A stretch of 64,000 nt of DNA, taken from positions 99,357,871 to 99,421,870 of the forward strand of contig OZ038384.1 in assembly GCA_964036045.1 (NCBI GenBank). Direction: 5' to 3'. Position numbers and translations under genes: made by a program. Source of the stretch: Eutreptiella sp. 'Long Island Sound 2002'. Its lineage: Eukaryota > Euglenozoa > Euglenophyceae > Eutreptiales > Eutreptiaceae. The notes below the pieces were generated by a model, which saw only the letters and a list, made by a program, of their open reading frames with translations, ran no database searches and was not told where the DNA came from. This document shows, one piece after another, positions 21,073 to 32,360 of the stretch; positions within the stretch are counted from its first letter, which is position 1; the number at the start of each line of letters is the position of its first letter.

Positions 21073-21716
21073 GGGAATGCCATGCACGCAGTGCGCACGC
21101 AGTGCGAAGTTTTGGATGTCGGCAAATACTCGAACCCTAGTTTTGGCCCCTTTTCACAAGTTTTTGGTTCCGTACCAGGGTTTTTTGGCTTCCCAAGCAT
21201 TTAGGATGTGGCACATTTGAATTGTCAACCATTTCCCCCTAGAAGAGGCCCATCGACAAAGTGTACACAGTCGACACGACCCGGATCTCGACGTCGTCAT
21301 TGCCGACACTGCAGCGAGCCTCGTATCCGTAGAGGCGGCTCAATTCGCCCTGCAGAGTACTCTTCCCGACAGATAGTACGTGCACCAAAACCTTGGTCGA
21401 CTTCAAGGTGATTCTTGAACCGAGATGCTCAAGATCATCGATCGGTATGGCCACGTCCACAACTGCAGAGAAGTCAACGTGGTCATCGTCGCTCGAAGGC
21501 TCTCGATCGCCGATACTCGATGGTGGCGAGTCGACACCAAGACTGGACAGTTCTTCTTCGACGATGCTGTTGGTTATAACTACAACCAAAAGTATCAATG
21601 GACACCTGGCCAACCCTATGGCATTGACACGTTTCAGTCTTCCCTCTGGTAAACAGGTGACGGGTATTCTTGGGTGAGTATCCTAGCCTCTACGTCCGCA
21701 ATATGCACGCAGTGCG
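21073..21716 (+). mobile_element. 644-bp mobile element, copy 1, with direct terminal repeats
   Basis: This block reappears as its reverse complement at 49517-50161, with about a dozen differences counted in the central ~430 bp. Both copies begin GGGAATGCC-ATGCACGCAGTGCG and end GCAAT-ATGCACGCAGTGCG. The ends therefore carry a 14-bp repeat in direct rather than inverted orientation, partly doubled at the left. Inside, the plus frame 21425-21652 encodes 75 aa (starting MLKIIDRYGHVHNC, ending QPYGIDTFQSSLW). Of eight differences between the copies in that frame, five fall at third positions. A 124-aa antisense frame (21239-21613) is also open in both copies. I do not recognise either product. 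Confidence 0.75.
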
Positions 21717-24700
21717 AGATCTTGGCCTAGGACCGAAACATACAGTCCTGGCAGTCCAACAAAAAATGGGTCTGTCTCCAAAAAATAAAAAGAGACCTCT
21801 CTGAAAATCTACCGCCACCATGATTTGTTCTGGGTAGTGTTCCCAATGCATCCTGGCATTGATGACATGCTCCAACATTTGCCGCCAACGTAGGAAACCT
21901 TTCTAGTTTAGTGGTTGTGCACCCATCCCACAGGCACAGCCCTACCTAAACATATACGTGGCGTCATGGAATTGCACGTGAGGTAGTGGTCGCTCAGAGA
22001 GCTTTAGTGATAGTGATAGTTGCAGTGCAGGGTCACCCTCGGACTCTACCTGTGACACCGACTCTAGCTCCGAATCCAACACCATGTCCACCAGCTCTGA
22101 TGGCATGGAGGTCCTGGCGAAGGCGCAGGAAAAAAAAAGAAAAGTGTGGTGAGGAAGAGGGCGGTTCCCACTCTTGCAGCAAGTGCCAAGAAAAAGGCAC
22201 GCTGTGCCCACACTTGGGGGGCTCATGCCACAGGCTACATGGGCCTAGCGGCCACTATGTGGGTCCCCATGGGTGTCCAAATACTCATATAGTCACCAAA
22301 TGATGACCCAAACAAACCCATCCCAGGGATGACAGACAGGTTTCGGAAAAAATAGAATTTTGAAAATTTTTCAGTTGACACAAAACAACCCAAATAACAG
22401 CAATTTTGGGGCTTTTGGCAGGGCCATGGCACGGGCTACATGGGCCTAGTGGCCACTATGTGCGTCCCCATGGATTCTCAAGTGCCGGTATTGTCACCAA
22501 ATGATCACCCAAACCCATCGTAGGGGAAACACATAGGTTTCAGAAAATCTGGAATTTTCCAAAATTTTCCAGTCACACGATACACCCCAAACAACAGCAA
22601 TATTGAGGCTTTCTGGGGGCCCATGGCACGGGCTATATGGGCCGAACAGCCATTATGCGCATCCTCATGGGTGCTCAAGTACCCGCATTGTCACCAAATG
22701 ATGACCCAAACCCATTCCAGGGGCAAGCAAAGGTTTTCCGGAAAAATATTTTGAAAATTATTTTTCAGGTGACACGAAACAACCTAAACAATAGTGACCT
22801 ACATCTCGTCTATGCGGCGAGAAGTGGTGGCCATGAGGCAACGGATACTGGGCTCGCATACGCCCCCGTGTCACAGGCGCATGGTCATCACCACATAGTT
22901 CAGTGTTTTTCCTCACTGCACTGCAGCGCAGGCCAGTTCTGAACCACTCCAGGTGGCTGCTGACTGTGCTTTGGCCTTGGCCATCTGTACATTGAGGTCA
23001 GCTCGCACCCACCACCCTCCCACAGTGCCGGTTAGTCTTTAACCCTTGCTCTGCGGGTCGTGCTCTTGCTGCCCCTGTCTTGCTCGTGCTCTCTGGCACG
23101 TGAAGACGTGTCATATCCGAACTCCGGGGGCGCAAAGGCGTCTCAATGTTTCACCATCAGACTGTTCAGCTTAACGCTTCAACAGGTGCTTTGCTGTACT
23201 GTTGCGCTTACCTATTCAGTACTGCTCCAGGCGGTATTGCGTGTGTGCGCTGGCCACCCACATATCCAGGTCAGCTCGCACCCGAGAAGTGGTGGTGGTG
23301 GGGGGGTTCCGTGCCGAGGCTAGCACCGCAGTGCGGGTATAACCCGGCACTTCCCTTTCTGACAATTGGTAGGCCCAAGCACCAAAACGCCCAAGATCCC
23401 CAAGTAAGGCCCACTCTTCCTCCATAGCATCCATCCCGTTCCGTGACCAGATATTAATGCAAGTAGTGTCCTTGCTAGAAAGAATAGACTTATGGTCGGC
23501 CAAAAGCACGACGAAAAAGTTGGCCGATTGACACAACATGGCCCATTGAGCTTTGCGCTCATGAGGGTGATTGTACATGTGACTCTCTTCAAAAACCTCT
23601 CGCGCACGGGTGAATGGTACCACTTCGTAGCTAATCTGTTCCAATAAAAGAAATCCCGGGTTGGTTTGCTGCTTAAACACCCGTGGGCTCTGGTCCGTAC
23701 CTTTTCCTTGCATCCCCGCCTGCTTGTTGTGGTGCTGCACCTTGTCGTCAAGTCCCACTGTGGATCACCAATGAGCTAGAGGCAATTTCTTCATCAGGGG
23801 CCACGGGGTTGGAAGCCTTCGCACGGGTCCACCCTATGCTAAATTAGGCGGCCTCACGTTGTTGCCGTGATAACCCCCACCACCACACTAAGGCTACGTG
23901 CACTTCTAGCACGTAAGTCTGCAGATTATGTTCCCCTGGCGGGTTTCGATGTTCTACGGCAGCAAGGAGTTGTGCTACACGGCATCCAAAGGCTCTGGTA
24001 AAGGCTTGGCTAGCCCCCCCCCCCCCCAAAGACAACAAACAATGGGGGGGGGTTGACAGTTGCTGCTATACAAAAGCTTTCTGAAGATCTTGATATCATT
24101 GACCGGATTAAGGTGTCCAACAAGCGGCGACGTGATGGGGCACCTGCATTTACATGAATGTTGACCTTGGGCTTGCCCATGCACAAGAGACTCCTGTGTA
24201 TCTGGTAGCATGGGGGTTGCAAATATCAATGGGTGGCATATAGTTCTAGAACGTGTGGGTCAGTTAGGCAAACTGTTGCCGCAACACACCTATGTGTCCA
24301 AACCAACCCATCCGTTCATGTGTTTTGCCGTCATCACTTGTCTGTGGTGGGGGTACTGGAGGACCATCTTCATTCCCACTTGACTTGCTAAACTTGCTAA
24401 ATAAGCCGAATAATGGCGTTTGCACGCCACTTGCGCGCAAGGGCAACATTTTCTTCAATTTGCAACACTTCACGTACCCGCTGATACCACCGCTCTAACT
24501 GTTCCACCCCCCAATGGGCGGACACTACCTTCACAAGCTCAACATATGCCTCCTGCATGGTGAGGGTGAGCAGAGGACAGGAGGGTGCACTGGGTCTTAC
24601 GCTCATGGGCCGGTCGCACTATCTGACGGGCAGGCCATTGCACAGGAGCTAGTGGAGGGTTGGTCACGTGTTATGGTCAGTGGTACAAAGATAGATCAAG

Positions 24701-24789
24701 AGTGTTTGGTTGGCTTTGCCGTAGGGGCTTGCGGGCCACTTGGCGCACCTTGGTCCCCGGCACTCTAGAAGCGATGTACCCTCGAGTTA
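21717..24789. other. Decayed repeat territory
   Basis: Contains three ~200-bp tandem units (22225-22800). Several minus-strand open frames look protein-like, for example at 23216-23758 (ending RADLDMWVASAHTQYRLEQY) and 24397-24606 (QEAYVELVKVVSAHWGVEQL). They are short and lie next to reverse transcriptase debris. I suspect degenerate retroelement coding sequence but cannot assign a domain. Confidence 0.35.
22225..22800. repeat. Three ~200-bp tandem units
   Basis: Units start near 22230, 22431 and 22628 with CATGGCACGGGCTACATGGG or a variant. Each continues through GTCACCAAATGATGACCCAA and an AT-rich TTTTGAAAATTTTTC-like block to ACACGAAACAACCYAAA. The step is 201 then 197 bp and the units are clearly diverged, so the array is old. 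Confidence 0.8.
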
Positions 24790-26095
24790 GTGCAGGCAAC
24801 ACTGCAACAGATGGACCTCTCTTCCTCCCTTGGTGATGATGGAGTCCAAGCCATGGCATGCCAGGCCTTTTCAGGATTTTACTCGACACATATGATGCAT
24901 GCGTCTTCAAAGATTCACATTGATGGTCTCCCTAACTTTTGGGTGCTGGCCCTTGTCAAGCCCTTGGCCAAGGAACACGGCTCCGCGGCCATAGACACAC
25001 ACCGCCCCATAATGTTGCGGCACGCAAACTGACTTCGGGGTCGGCGAGGGTCCCTGCCCTTCCGGGCTTTTTGAAGAATAGGAGGTGTATTCTTGCAATG
25101 GCAGCAACCAGCCTCACCCCATACAGGGGTGTCGCTACATCACACGCCACTGTGATGCCCCACCTTATTCGTTCAGGACTCGAGGGTGTGCATGCTGGGA
25201 GCCGGCTTCTTGGCATGTTTGCGGTTCGTGCATGGACAGGGGGTGTTTTGGGTCGGTTGGCCCTAGCAATGCAGATGGTCAAAATGGTGTGTATTCCTGC
25301 TTGTGGGCAGAACCTAATCTGGGCAGAAAAAAAATGATTGTTGTGGATAGACGGGTTTTTTTTTTCGGTGGGTTGGCCCCGGCATCGCCCATGGTCAAAA
25401 GGTGTCCGGGGGCACTACAGCAGGTCTACGGAAATTGATTGTTGTGTCAATGGGGCAGGGAAATCATGTGGTCGGCACGGGGCCCGTATAAAAGTAACAA
25501 CAATGCATTGAAACAAGCCGAGTTTCAATGTATCCATTTTGATGGACTAATGCCTCAAATTGCTCATGGGTATTCTCTAATTGGAGCTCCAGGATGTCGT
25601 CTTTCAAATTGTGCCACTTGGCCAAAAAGCCGACCTCAAGGGTCGCACCAAGTATGACCACCGGGCGTTTGTTCACCAGGTCACCAGCGCAAGGGTACGA
25701 GTCCGGAGGAGGGCTAGGCCTATTGGGTTGTTGTAGACTATTCAAAGGCTAACGACTCCGTTAGCAATCTTATGCCCCAAGCGCTTTGATGTATTCCATG
25801 GCCATGGCGTGCGGTGCTCGGTGACATTCTCCGGGGGGCGGTGTTGTTCCTTGTTGGTGGCAATGTAATTGAGGAGGTTGTTCTCACGCCAGGATTGGGT
25901 ATCTGCCAAGGCAACCCACTATCACTCATTTTGTTTTCCCGCCTCAACTCATTGATCATCTATATTCTCAAGCCCTTCGAAGCCGTAGTGTGGCTTTACT
26001 CTAATGATGCGCTTCTGCGCTTTGTGTGTCCTTCTCCCTTTGAGACCGAGGGTCCGTTGGCCTCTTTGAGGGAGGCATTTTTCAAATTCGGGTAG
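24790..26095 (+). pseudogene. LINE-type reverse transcriptase remnant
   Basis: The clearest block is GLGICQGNPLSLILFSRLNS (about 25886-25945), matching the non-LTR reverse transcriptase motif that usually reads G-x-x-Q-G-x-P-L-S-P-x-L-F. About 25 residues later comes LYSNDALLRF, in the place of the catalytic YADD motif. Upstream, near 24937-25029, LALVKPLAKEHG followed by HRPIMLRHAN recalls the family's Pro-Lys and RPI motifs. Stops and frame changes separate the blocks. Tyr-Ser-Asn-Asp replaces Tyr-Ala-Asp-Asp, so one catalytic aspartate is lost. This is a dead copy. A minus-strand frame at 25464-25745 overlaps it and may be incidental. Confidence 0.65.
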
Positions 26096-28650
26096 TACAC
26101 TAGTTTATGGCTTAATTTCACCACCTAAAATTTTTTCCAAATATATGGCGTGTGCCATGGGCCCCCTAAAAGTCCACGTTTACAACCCTGATGGGGTTCA
26201 ATGATTATAATGCATAATGCGATTTGCGGGTATGGGTCCAAGGGGGCAAGCAATAATCGCGCTCGAAGTTTCCTAGACCCTTTACTCGGCCTCTCTTCTG
26301 CCGATAGGCTGCACGGGCAATAGTGTATGCCTTAGGGGAGCAGACCAGTGCCTATTGGACACCCCTAAGAGGGCCCGGGACCGAGATGTTGAGCATGGAC
26401 CCCAGCATCTTTTGAGCGAGGTCCACCAGTCCTCAGACTTTCATGCACATCTACAAGCACTACGGGCTCAGACATGTCGCCAAACGCTTGGGGAGATATT
26501 GCAAACGACATGGAATACACAAATGACCCACTTTGAAACAAACATAATTTCTCTCCCGTCGATCCAAGCATCCGACCGTTCATCAGTCATGGAGTACTGT
26601 GTAGTCACAAGATACGGGGCCACTTTAACTATGAATGTAGAAGTGTGACCCGCATTCCGCAGGGCAATCCTGAGCTTGGAAGGACGCTCCCATTGGGTGT
26701 CGGGGAGGAACTGAAACTCGTCGGCTAACATTTTGCAGCGGTAATTCACAGCCTTCCACGTTATTCATCGTGGCGCGCATGCGCTTTCGCTTCTGCAGCC
26801 ACGCCTCTACCACAGTGTGTGCCGCATCCAGTAGCCCCTTATACACGGCACAGGGCAAGAAAACCGTGTACGATGCGGAGTAAAGCTCCTTTAGCATTAC
26901 ACCCTTGATCTCAGTAGACAACCACCCCTTGGGTTTCAGAACGCCCAAACGGGCCATGTATTAGTTGCACCTATTCATACGTGACCCTGGCTTCCTTCAA
27001 TAGGTCGTCCACGTGGTTAGTGGGGACAGATGCTAGCACAGTTCCTCGGGAGCACATGCCGGTGGAAAGAAGCGTGGCGGCTCATTGCTTGGCGAAAAAA
27101 GATACTTCGTGGTCACGATAGCAGCCTTGGGCGGAGTCGACCGCATCGTATGAAGCAACACAGCGTGCAAATGCCACGCGTGAAAATGAATACCCCCTGT
27201 GCCCTATCCCTGGATCTGGATCCATGCCCATCGAAGTTTTTCGTGGAGAAAATATGCTCCCTTGTGAAGAGCCCAGGCCATAGAGCCAAGAACCACTATG
27301 TGAATAGCCCGTAGCTGGACAGATTTACACACATGCTGGATAGCTTGGTGTAGCGAGCTAAGATCCGAATCACACACAACGAAAGCAATGTTCAAGGCCG
27401 CATGCCTCCATGGTCTTGAAAGACCTTTTGTCGGAGCGAATAGATGGCGGCCGCCCCATGCGACTCGTTCGGTGGTGGAGCGGGGGCCGCTGTGGGCTGC
27501 GCGCTCTCTGTGGCAGGGCCGGCAGAGCCGGCGAGGAGAGAGTTGGTGAACGCAGACTTGGCTGTGGGGCCGACTGTTGGTGTTGGTGCTGTTGTTGTTG
27601 GGCGGACAAGCTCAACTGTGCCTGCCATTGCTGCCACTCTGCCTCCGTATATTGGGCACCATTAGACTGATCCATGTGATCCGTGGCCGCGGCATTTTGG
27701 AAAATATTGTATTGAGGGTCGACCGGCTAGGGGCCACTGGAGACCGAATTGTCCCTAGTGGTACCTAGTAGCTACTAGTCTGAAGGGTAATGGGACAGTG
27801 TGGAGGAGGGTGCCCCTGCATGGGCCCCCATACGCGCTTTGAGGAGGGAGGTCACAGAGTGGTGGCTACCGCTAGCAGCGATGACTCAGACGACATTGAG
27901 GGAGGCAATTATACGCGGGCACAAAGCTCGACAAGCAGTCGTGGCCTAGGCGTGGAGCCTAGGCCTGGTGACACATACATGACACAAAGAAAGCATTGTG
28001 CCAGCCTGGGTACGGAAAAAAAAACACAGAGAGAGAGAGAGTGTGTGTGTGTGTGCCAAGGTGTCAATTCTAATCATGCTTAAATTGCGAGGTTCAACAG
28101 GCCTACTTCCGACCACTACTGCACACTATGAGTTCAATGTCTGGGCCAGCGCGGGGGGGAGCCATGGATGTCCATATGTGCAGTTGCCGCTCACACACCA
28201 TGGCTCCTGTACCTCCAACCTCACCACATGGCAACAAGACACACATTGAATGCACGTGTGCCCTACCGCTCCCCACAGACCAGCCCCATGCATCCCTGTG
28301 TGTGTGTGTGTGTGTGCTTCAGTGCAGTTTTGGACCCCAACAGACGCAGCGTGTGTGTTGGGGGGAGGGGGGGTTGCAGGCTGTCCGTAAAACAAAAAAA
28401 AAATAGCCGCCGGCCTCCGGTACATTCGAACCTCAGCAGAGTGCCAGCTGGCGAGTAACTGCGGTGGGTCATCGGCCAACCGCCATCGGTCGAGGGCCAA
28501 CCACTGTCAATTGTGTGTCCCTGGTTGGGGAAATCAAAGAAATGTCTTGTTCCACAAAGACAGCCCCGCGGCCCAGGGATCCGAGGAGAACCGGGGGTGT
28601 CACATTCGGTGCGGTTTTGACTACACGTGGAAAGAACCGGTGCTACTCAC
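26096..28650. other. Retroelement debris and low-complexity sequence
   Basis: Plus and minus open frames of 60-110 codons overlap throughout. A minus-strand ATG frame at 27675 (MDQSNGAQYTEAEWQQWQ) begins a Gln-rich 101-codon stretch that could be the start of a gag-like frame but has no diagnostic motif. GT/AC and GA dinucleotide runs occur at about 28022-28055 and 28300-28316. Confidence 0.3.
27370..27675 (-). CDS. Gln-rich open frame, possible retroelement gag start
   Basis: A 101-aa frame from a true ATG. It begins MDQSNGAQYTEAEWQQWQAQ, then has a Gln/His run (AQQQQHQHQQSA) and a Pro/Ser/Arg-rich tail. Zinc knuckles are not seen. Its position next to reverse transcriptase debris suggests a retroelement origin, but it could be spurious. 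A second minus frame through the same DNA is also open. Confidence 0.25.
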   Translation of the reverse strand: MDQSNGAQYTEAEWQQWQAQLSLSAQQQQHQHQQSAPQPSLRSPTLSSPALPALPQRARSPQRPPLHHRTSRMGRPPSIRSDKRSFKTMEACGLEHCFRCV

Positions 28651-29031
28651 CACAGGTCAGACAACAAACCGGGAGGTTCTGGCAGACACACAACCGCACC
28701 CCCAAAAGCACCCGACGCGCCGCAATGTTGGCGTCGGCCCATGCGCGTCGGTTAGGGGGTGTGGAAGAGGGGGGTGGGGTGTCCGGGTCCCCACTTGAAC
28801 GCCCCTTGCGTGGGGAGCAGAAAGGTCTGGATCGGACGTTCCCAGCAACGAGGGCAAGGTCAACATGTGTAAGAGGGGGGGTGTACAGGCCGGAAAAAGC
28901 TGGGCGGGGTATTGGGTTTCAGTGCTCTTACGCCGTGGCACCGCCTGAGACGCTTGGGGCGCCTGTTATACCGGAGGGGCTTCCAGTTCCAAAACAAAGG
29001 CTCGCAGGTTTGCCTTGATCATCATTGACAG

Positions 29032-29082
29032 CTGGAGGTTATTATTACCTGAAGGCGCTCGCGGAGGCCGCCCGGGGACTCG
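29032..29082 (+). CDS. Plus-strand gene C, small exon
   Basis: Seventeen codons' worth of sequence lie between an acceptor (gatcatcattgacag) and a strong donor (CTCG then gtgagg), reading GGYYYLKALAEAARGLG. The helix-like YYYLKALAEAARGLG resembles one helix of a TPR-type repeat, but one helix is too little to assign. It ends in phase 1 and joins in phase to the exon at 29285-29351. A diverged duplicate of this region, including the donor, lies at 30838-30950. Confidence 0.45.
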
Positions 29083-29300
29083 GTGAGGGCACGGGGTGTT
29101 TAGGAGGTGGACAGGATTCCGCCGCCCCTGGGGCTCAGCGCGCGTGGCACTGCAGAAGGCACTGCTGCAGGCAGCAGGCGCTCCGGGGGCGAAGGGCCAA
29201 TACGGAGAACGTGTTGCCGTTTGACACGAAGACGGAAGCGGGCAGATGGTCAGGGTCGGGGCTTTGCCCACAACTTTCGCTCAGGCCAAGGGCGTTGGGA
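29063..29300 (+). repeat. Duplicated segment, intact copy
   Basis: Matches 30838-30950 plus 31239-31350. In the second copy the two halves are separated by a GGCGGTT-bearing element. Shared blocks include GGCACTGCAGAAGGCACTGC and GCGAAGGGCCAATACG. The duplication covers the donor of the exon at 29032-29082 and the acceptor side of the next exon. Confidence 0.7.
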
Positions 29301-29351
29301 CTTCACTGAGGAGGAAGGCCCCTGCCGAGGACAGAATGCAGCAGTGCAAAG
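29285..29351 (+). CDS. Plus-strand gene C, exon
   Basis: Bounded by a pyrimidine-rich acceptor (ccacaactttcgctcag) and a donor (GCAAAG then gtccac). It starts with two bases, completes the Gly codon left by the previous exon, and reads GQGRWDFTEEEGPCRGQNAA. It ends in phase 2. A possible next exon follows an acceptor at about 29447 (gtgtctgcag), but two frames are equally plausible there. Confidence 0.45.
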
Positions 29352-30160
29352 GTCCACCTGCACCGACGTGTGGCACGGCCGGGTCGCTGCGCGGGTGTGA
29401 AGGGGGTCTTCGCGAGCACCGGCGCGACGCCTCACGCCGTGTCTGCAGACGACCGCAGGCTCGATCGCTTTCGGGTCGTCACTCTCCCCCCTGGCAGCGC
29501 GGGCCGGAGCAGTTCCGCTGCGACCCACCAACCGGCTGGCCGTTGGGGGGGGGGGGGCAGCGTCACACTTTGTCACCGCTGAAGATGATCACCACGTCGC
29601 GCTGGTCATTTTAAGATACGCGTATATGTTTTGTGTCGGGGAAAAGAGGGGGACTTGAGAAGCCCCCCCCTCCCCATGTTTGTTCCGGCGCCTTCTTCTT
29701 GTGGATGACTGTGTAATAACCTTTCAAAGAGGAGGGGGGGATTCACGTCCACGCCCCCCCCCCTTCCGCTCGCTGGGTGTCCACCTCAGGGATGTGCTTA
29801 TCCAGCGGGGGAGGGGGGGGGGGATGTGTGGACCCACACCCCCCACCCACCCCCCATTTTTCCGTCCGGGGAAAAATGAAACAGTGAATCGAGAGCCAAC
29901 AATGAGAGGGTTTAGGTCAGAGGAGGTTTTAGGCACATAAATGTTTTTTTGGCCCTCATGCCCCCCCCCCCCCCCCAATCCCCCGTCCCGTAGGCCAAAC
30001 ACTCAGCACAACCCTGGTCCACCTTCGCACCAGAAGGATCCCCAAAAGGATTCCGGGCAGCTCAATCATCAGTGGGGCGACAGACGTGTCATTCCTCCCA
30101 CAGGCGTGCCGTTGGGTGCACCGCCTCACCGCCCGGAATCAGAGGCACGCAGCCTCGCAG

Positions 30161-30340
30161 CACCCGGTGGCTGCACCCCTCACGCCCCCCGAGGGCTTCG
30201 ACTACTTCGGCCACTTTGCAGACTGTCCGTTGGAATGGGTGCAGATTTGGGCCCCCGGGGGCGTGCCAATGGCCAAGAACCTCCCACGAGGAGGGCACTG
30301 CCAATGCGTGACGGGGATGTACCGAGTTCGCCCTCGATGA
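30161..30340 (+). CDS. Plus-strand gene C, probable terminal exon
   Basis: After an acceptor (cacgcagcctcgcag) the frame runs 59 codons to TGA with strong G/C third positions. It contains PPEGFDYFGHFADCPLEWVQ, then WAPGGVPMAKNLPRGGHCQC and GMYRVRPR at the end. The compact Cys pattern suggests a structured domain. I do not recognise it. It probably belongs with the plus-strand exons at 29032 and 29285, but the connecting exon is not certain. Confidence 0.45.
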   Translation, partial: HPVAAPLTPPEGFDYFGHFADCPLEWVQIWAPGGVPMAKNLPRGGHCQCVTGMYRVRPR

Positions 30341-30837
30341 GGGACGAGAAATAACGTTCAGTCGTCCGAGGCCAGGGATGCGCTTATCTACGGGGGGGAG
30401 GGGGGGCAGGGAGGGGGGCGGGCGTATTACGAGACCCACCCACCCAGATTTTGGGTGAACCCAGGGACCAAGAATTGTCCCAACCCCCACCGCGGGGGCA
30501 GGGGGGGGGGAGGGTGTTGGACCCCTGCGGTGGGGGGGGGGGGGGGGCTGTGTTGGACAGCCACCCACCCACCCACCCACCCACCCACCAAAGCAGTGCA
30601 CAGGACACGAGCATTGGACGAGTTTGCCGTGAACGCATCAGCGCCCATGCACCAAAAAACGGGAGTGAGGGGGGTGGGCGTGTTTGGACACCCACCCACC
30701 CAGACCTTCCAAACCACCCCTACCCCCCCCCCCCCGTCCCGTAGGCCGAACACTCAGCAGATCCCTGTCCCAGGCACTGCGGCACCGTCGGTGGCCCCAC
30801 AAGCCGAACGGCACTCTTGACACTTTGCTGGTCCCCG

Positions 30838-31350
30838 GAGACCGCCCGGGGACTTGGTGAGGGCGCAGGGTGTCTGGGAGGTGGACAGGATTTCGCCGTC
30901 CCTGGGGCCTGGAGGGCGTGGCACTGCAGAAGGCACTGCAGTCGCTCCGCAGGACTGTCTTTAAGAAAAAAAAAGGGTTAGTAACGCCAACAGAAACGAA
31001 GCTTCACGGGTACGCTCTCTGCTTCATGGTCGAGACATGGACAAGACACAGGACCACAGAAGCGTTATTGAACATTTCTTGGCGGTGGTTGGCGGTGGTT
31101 GGCAGTTGTCGGTTGGCGGTTGGCGGTTGGTGGCGGTTGGCGGTTGGTGGTGCGCGGTGGTCGGCAGTGGGTGGTACGTGGTTGGCGGTCCCTAGGGGCT
31201 GTACTAAAGGGCTGTCCTTGACCAAAAAAAAAAAAGCTGGCGCTCGGTGGGCGAAGGGCCAATACGAAGAGTGTGTTGCCGTTTGACATGGAGAGGGAAC
31301 AGGGAATATGGCCGGGGCCGGGGCTTTGCCCACAACATTGGCTCGGGCTA
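30838..31350 (+). repeat. Duplicated segment, copy split by a short mobile element
   Basis: Left part (30838-30950) and right part (31239-31350) match adjacent parts of 29063-29300. The intervening 30954-31235 is a member of the GGCGGTT element family. The simplest reading is duplication first and insertion second. Confidence 0.65.
30954..31235 (+). mobile_element. GGCGGTT-bearing short element, copy 3, inserted in a duplication
   Basis: Begins ACTGTCTTTAAG and ends GGGCTGTCCTTGACC. It has the same body as 7405-7650 (GTAACGCCAACAGAAACGA, ACGCTCTCTGCTTCATGGTC) and a long GGCGGTTGG/GGTGG array. Its limits are confirmed by the uninterrupted duplicate at 29063-29300. Confidence 0.75.
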
Positions 31351-31601
31351 AGGGTGTGGGGGACTGGGGCTAGGGCCATGGCTCTCGGGCTGGGACCACG
31401 GCACAGAACGGAGGTGACGGAGGACACGGATGCCCATTGCCCGGCGTCAGGCAGCAGCAGGAACGGGTGGGCGCTTTGTCTACGGGGAGCTCAGGCCTCC
31501 GGGTCTGTACTCAGCCTGGCACTGCATGCCTGCAACGGACAGAGCGGACATGCAGAGAGCAAGGGGGCGGCGGTCAACTCTGCCATACCACATATACCCA
31601 G

Positions 31602-31785
31602 GGCTGTCCTGAAGGGGGGAAAAAATACCTTCGTAACGCCAGCAGAGACGAACGGTCACGGGGATGCTCTCCACCTCATGGTCATGGGACCTTCTCTACT
31701 TCAAAGGTTGGCGGTTGGCGGTTGGCGGTTGGTGGCGGTTGGCGGTTGATGGCGGTTGGCGGCGTTTGGTGGTTGGTGGTCAGGC
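31602..31785 (+). mobile_element. GGCGGTT-bearing short element, copy 4
   Basis: Starts GGCTGTCCTGAAGG, continues CTTCGTAACGCCAGCAGAGA and ACGGGGATGCTCTCC, and contains the GGCGGTT array. The right terminal repeat is not clear, so it may be truncated. Confidence 0.55.
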
Positions 31786-32239
31786 CCCGCCTCACTCTCT
31801 TGGCAGAGAGTGGGTGGACTCGCCGGGCATCACATTTGTAAGGTCGAAAAGGGAAGCAATGCAGGCAACGAAGAAAAGGGATGCACCATGCAGCAGAAGT
31901 GTGTTCAAGTCAGAAGGGGGGATGGGCGGAGGGCAAAAAATTATTTTCCTTTTGCGATTTCTTTTTGCGGATGTCATTCTTGCGAAGGGCATGCCACTGA
32001 GAAATAATTTTTTGCGTTGTTTTTTGTTTATGCACTAAAACAACACCTTGTGCCAGAAATCAATTATTTTTGCAAACAATTCATATTTGTACGGTACATC
32101 AATGAACCGTACGGTCTTCAGCTGTGAACCTTAGCCTTGAACTACCACAGAGAACAGTGGCAGTTGACACCCGTCTCATCTCCACGTTGCGAATTCACAC
32201 GCACGTCGCACGCAGAAAGCCCCCCACCCCCCCTGCAGC

Positions 32240-32360
32240 CCGCGTCCAGGGCACACAGTGTGGCACATGGCATCCTGAAAATCGAAGGACATTTTGGGAG
32301 GAGGGAGGGCTTCCGAATTCGTCCACATCCATTTCCTCCTCATATAAAGGGTTCCTCTCT
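32240..32360 (+). repeat. Dispersed ~120-bp repeat, copy 1
   Basis: Matches 62650-62795 with the same order of blocks: ATCCTGAAAATCGAAGGA, GAGGGCTTCCGAATTCGTCC and ACATCC/ATTT. About 75% similar by eye. Confidence 0.5.

Noticed and set aside
23216-23758. Minus-strand frame considered as a LINE endonuclease domain
   Set aside because: A loose GDLGRF..YTR..RADLDMWVAS pattern is suggestive, but order and catalytic residues are not convincing and the orientation disagrees with the plus-strand reverse transcriptase remnant.
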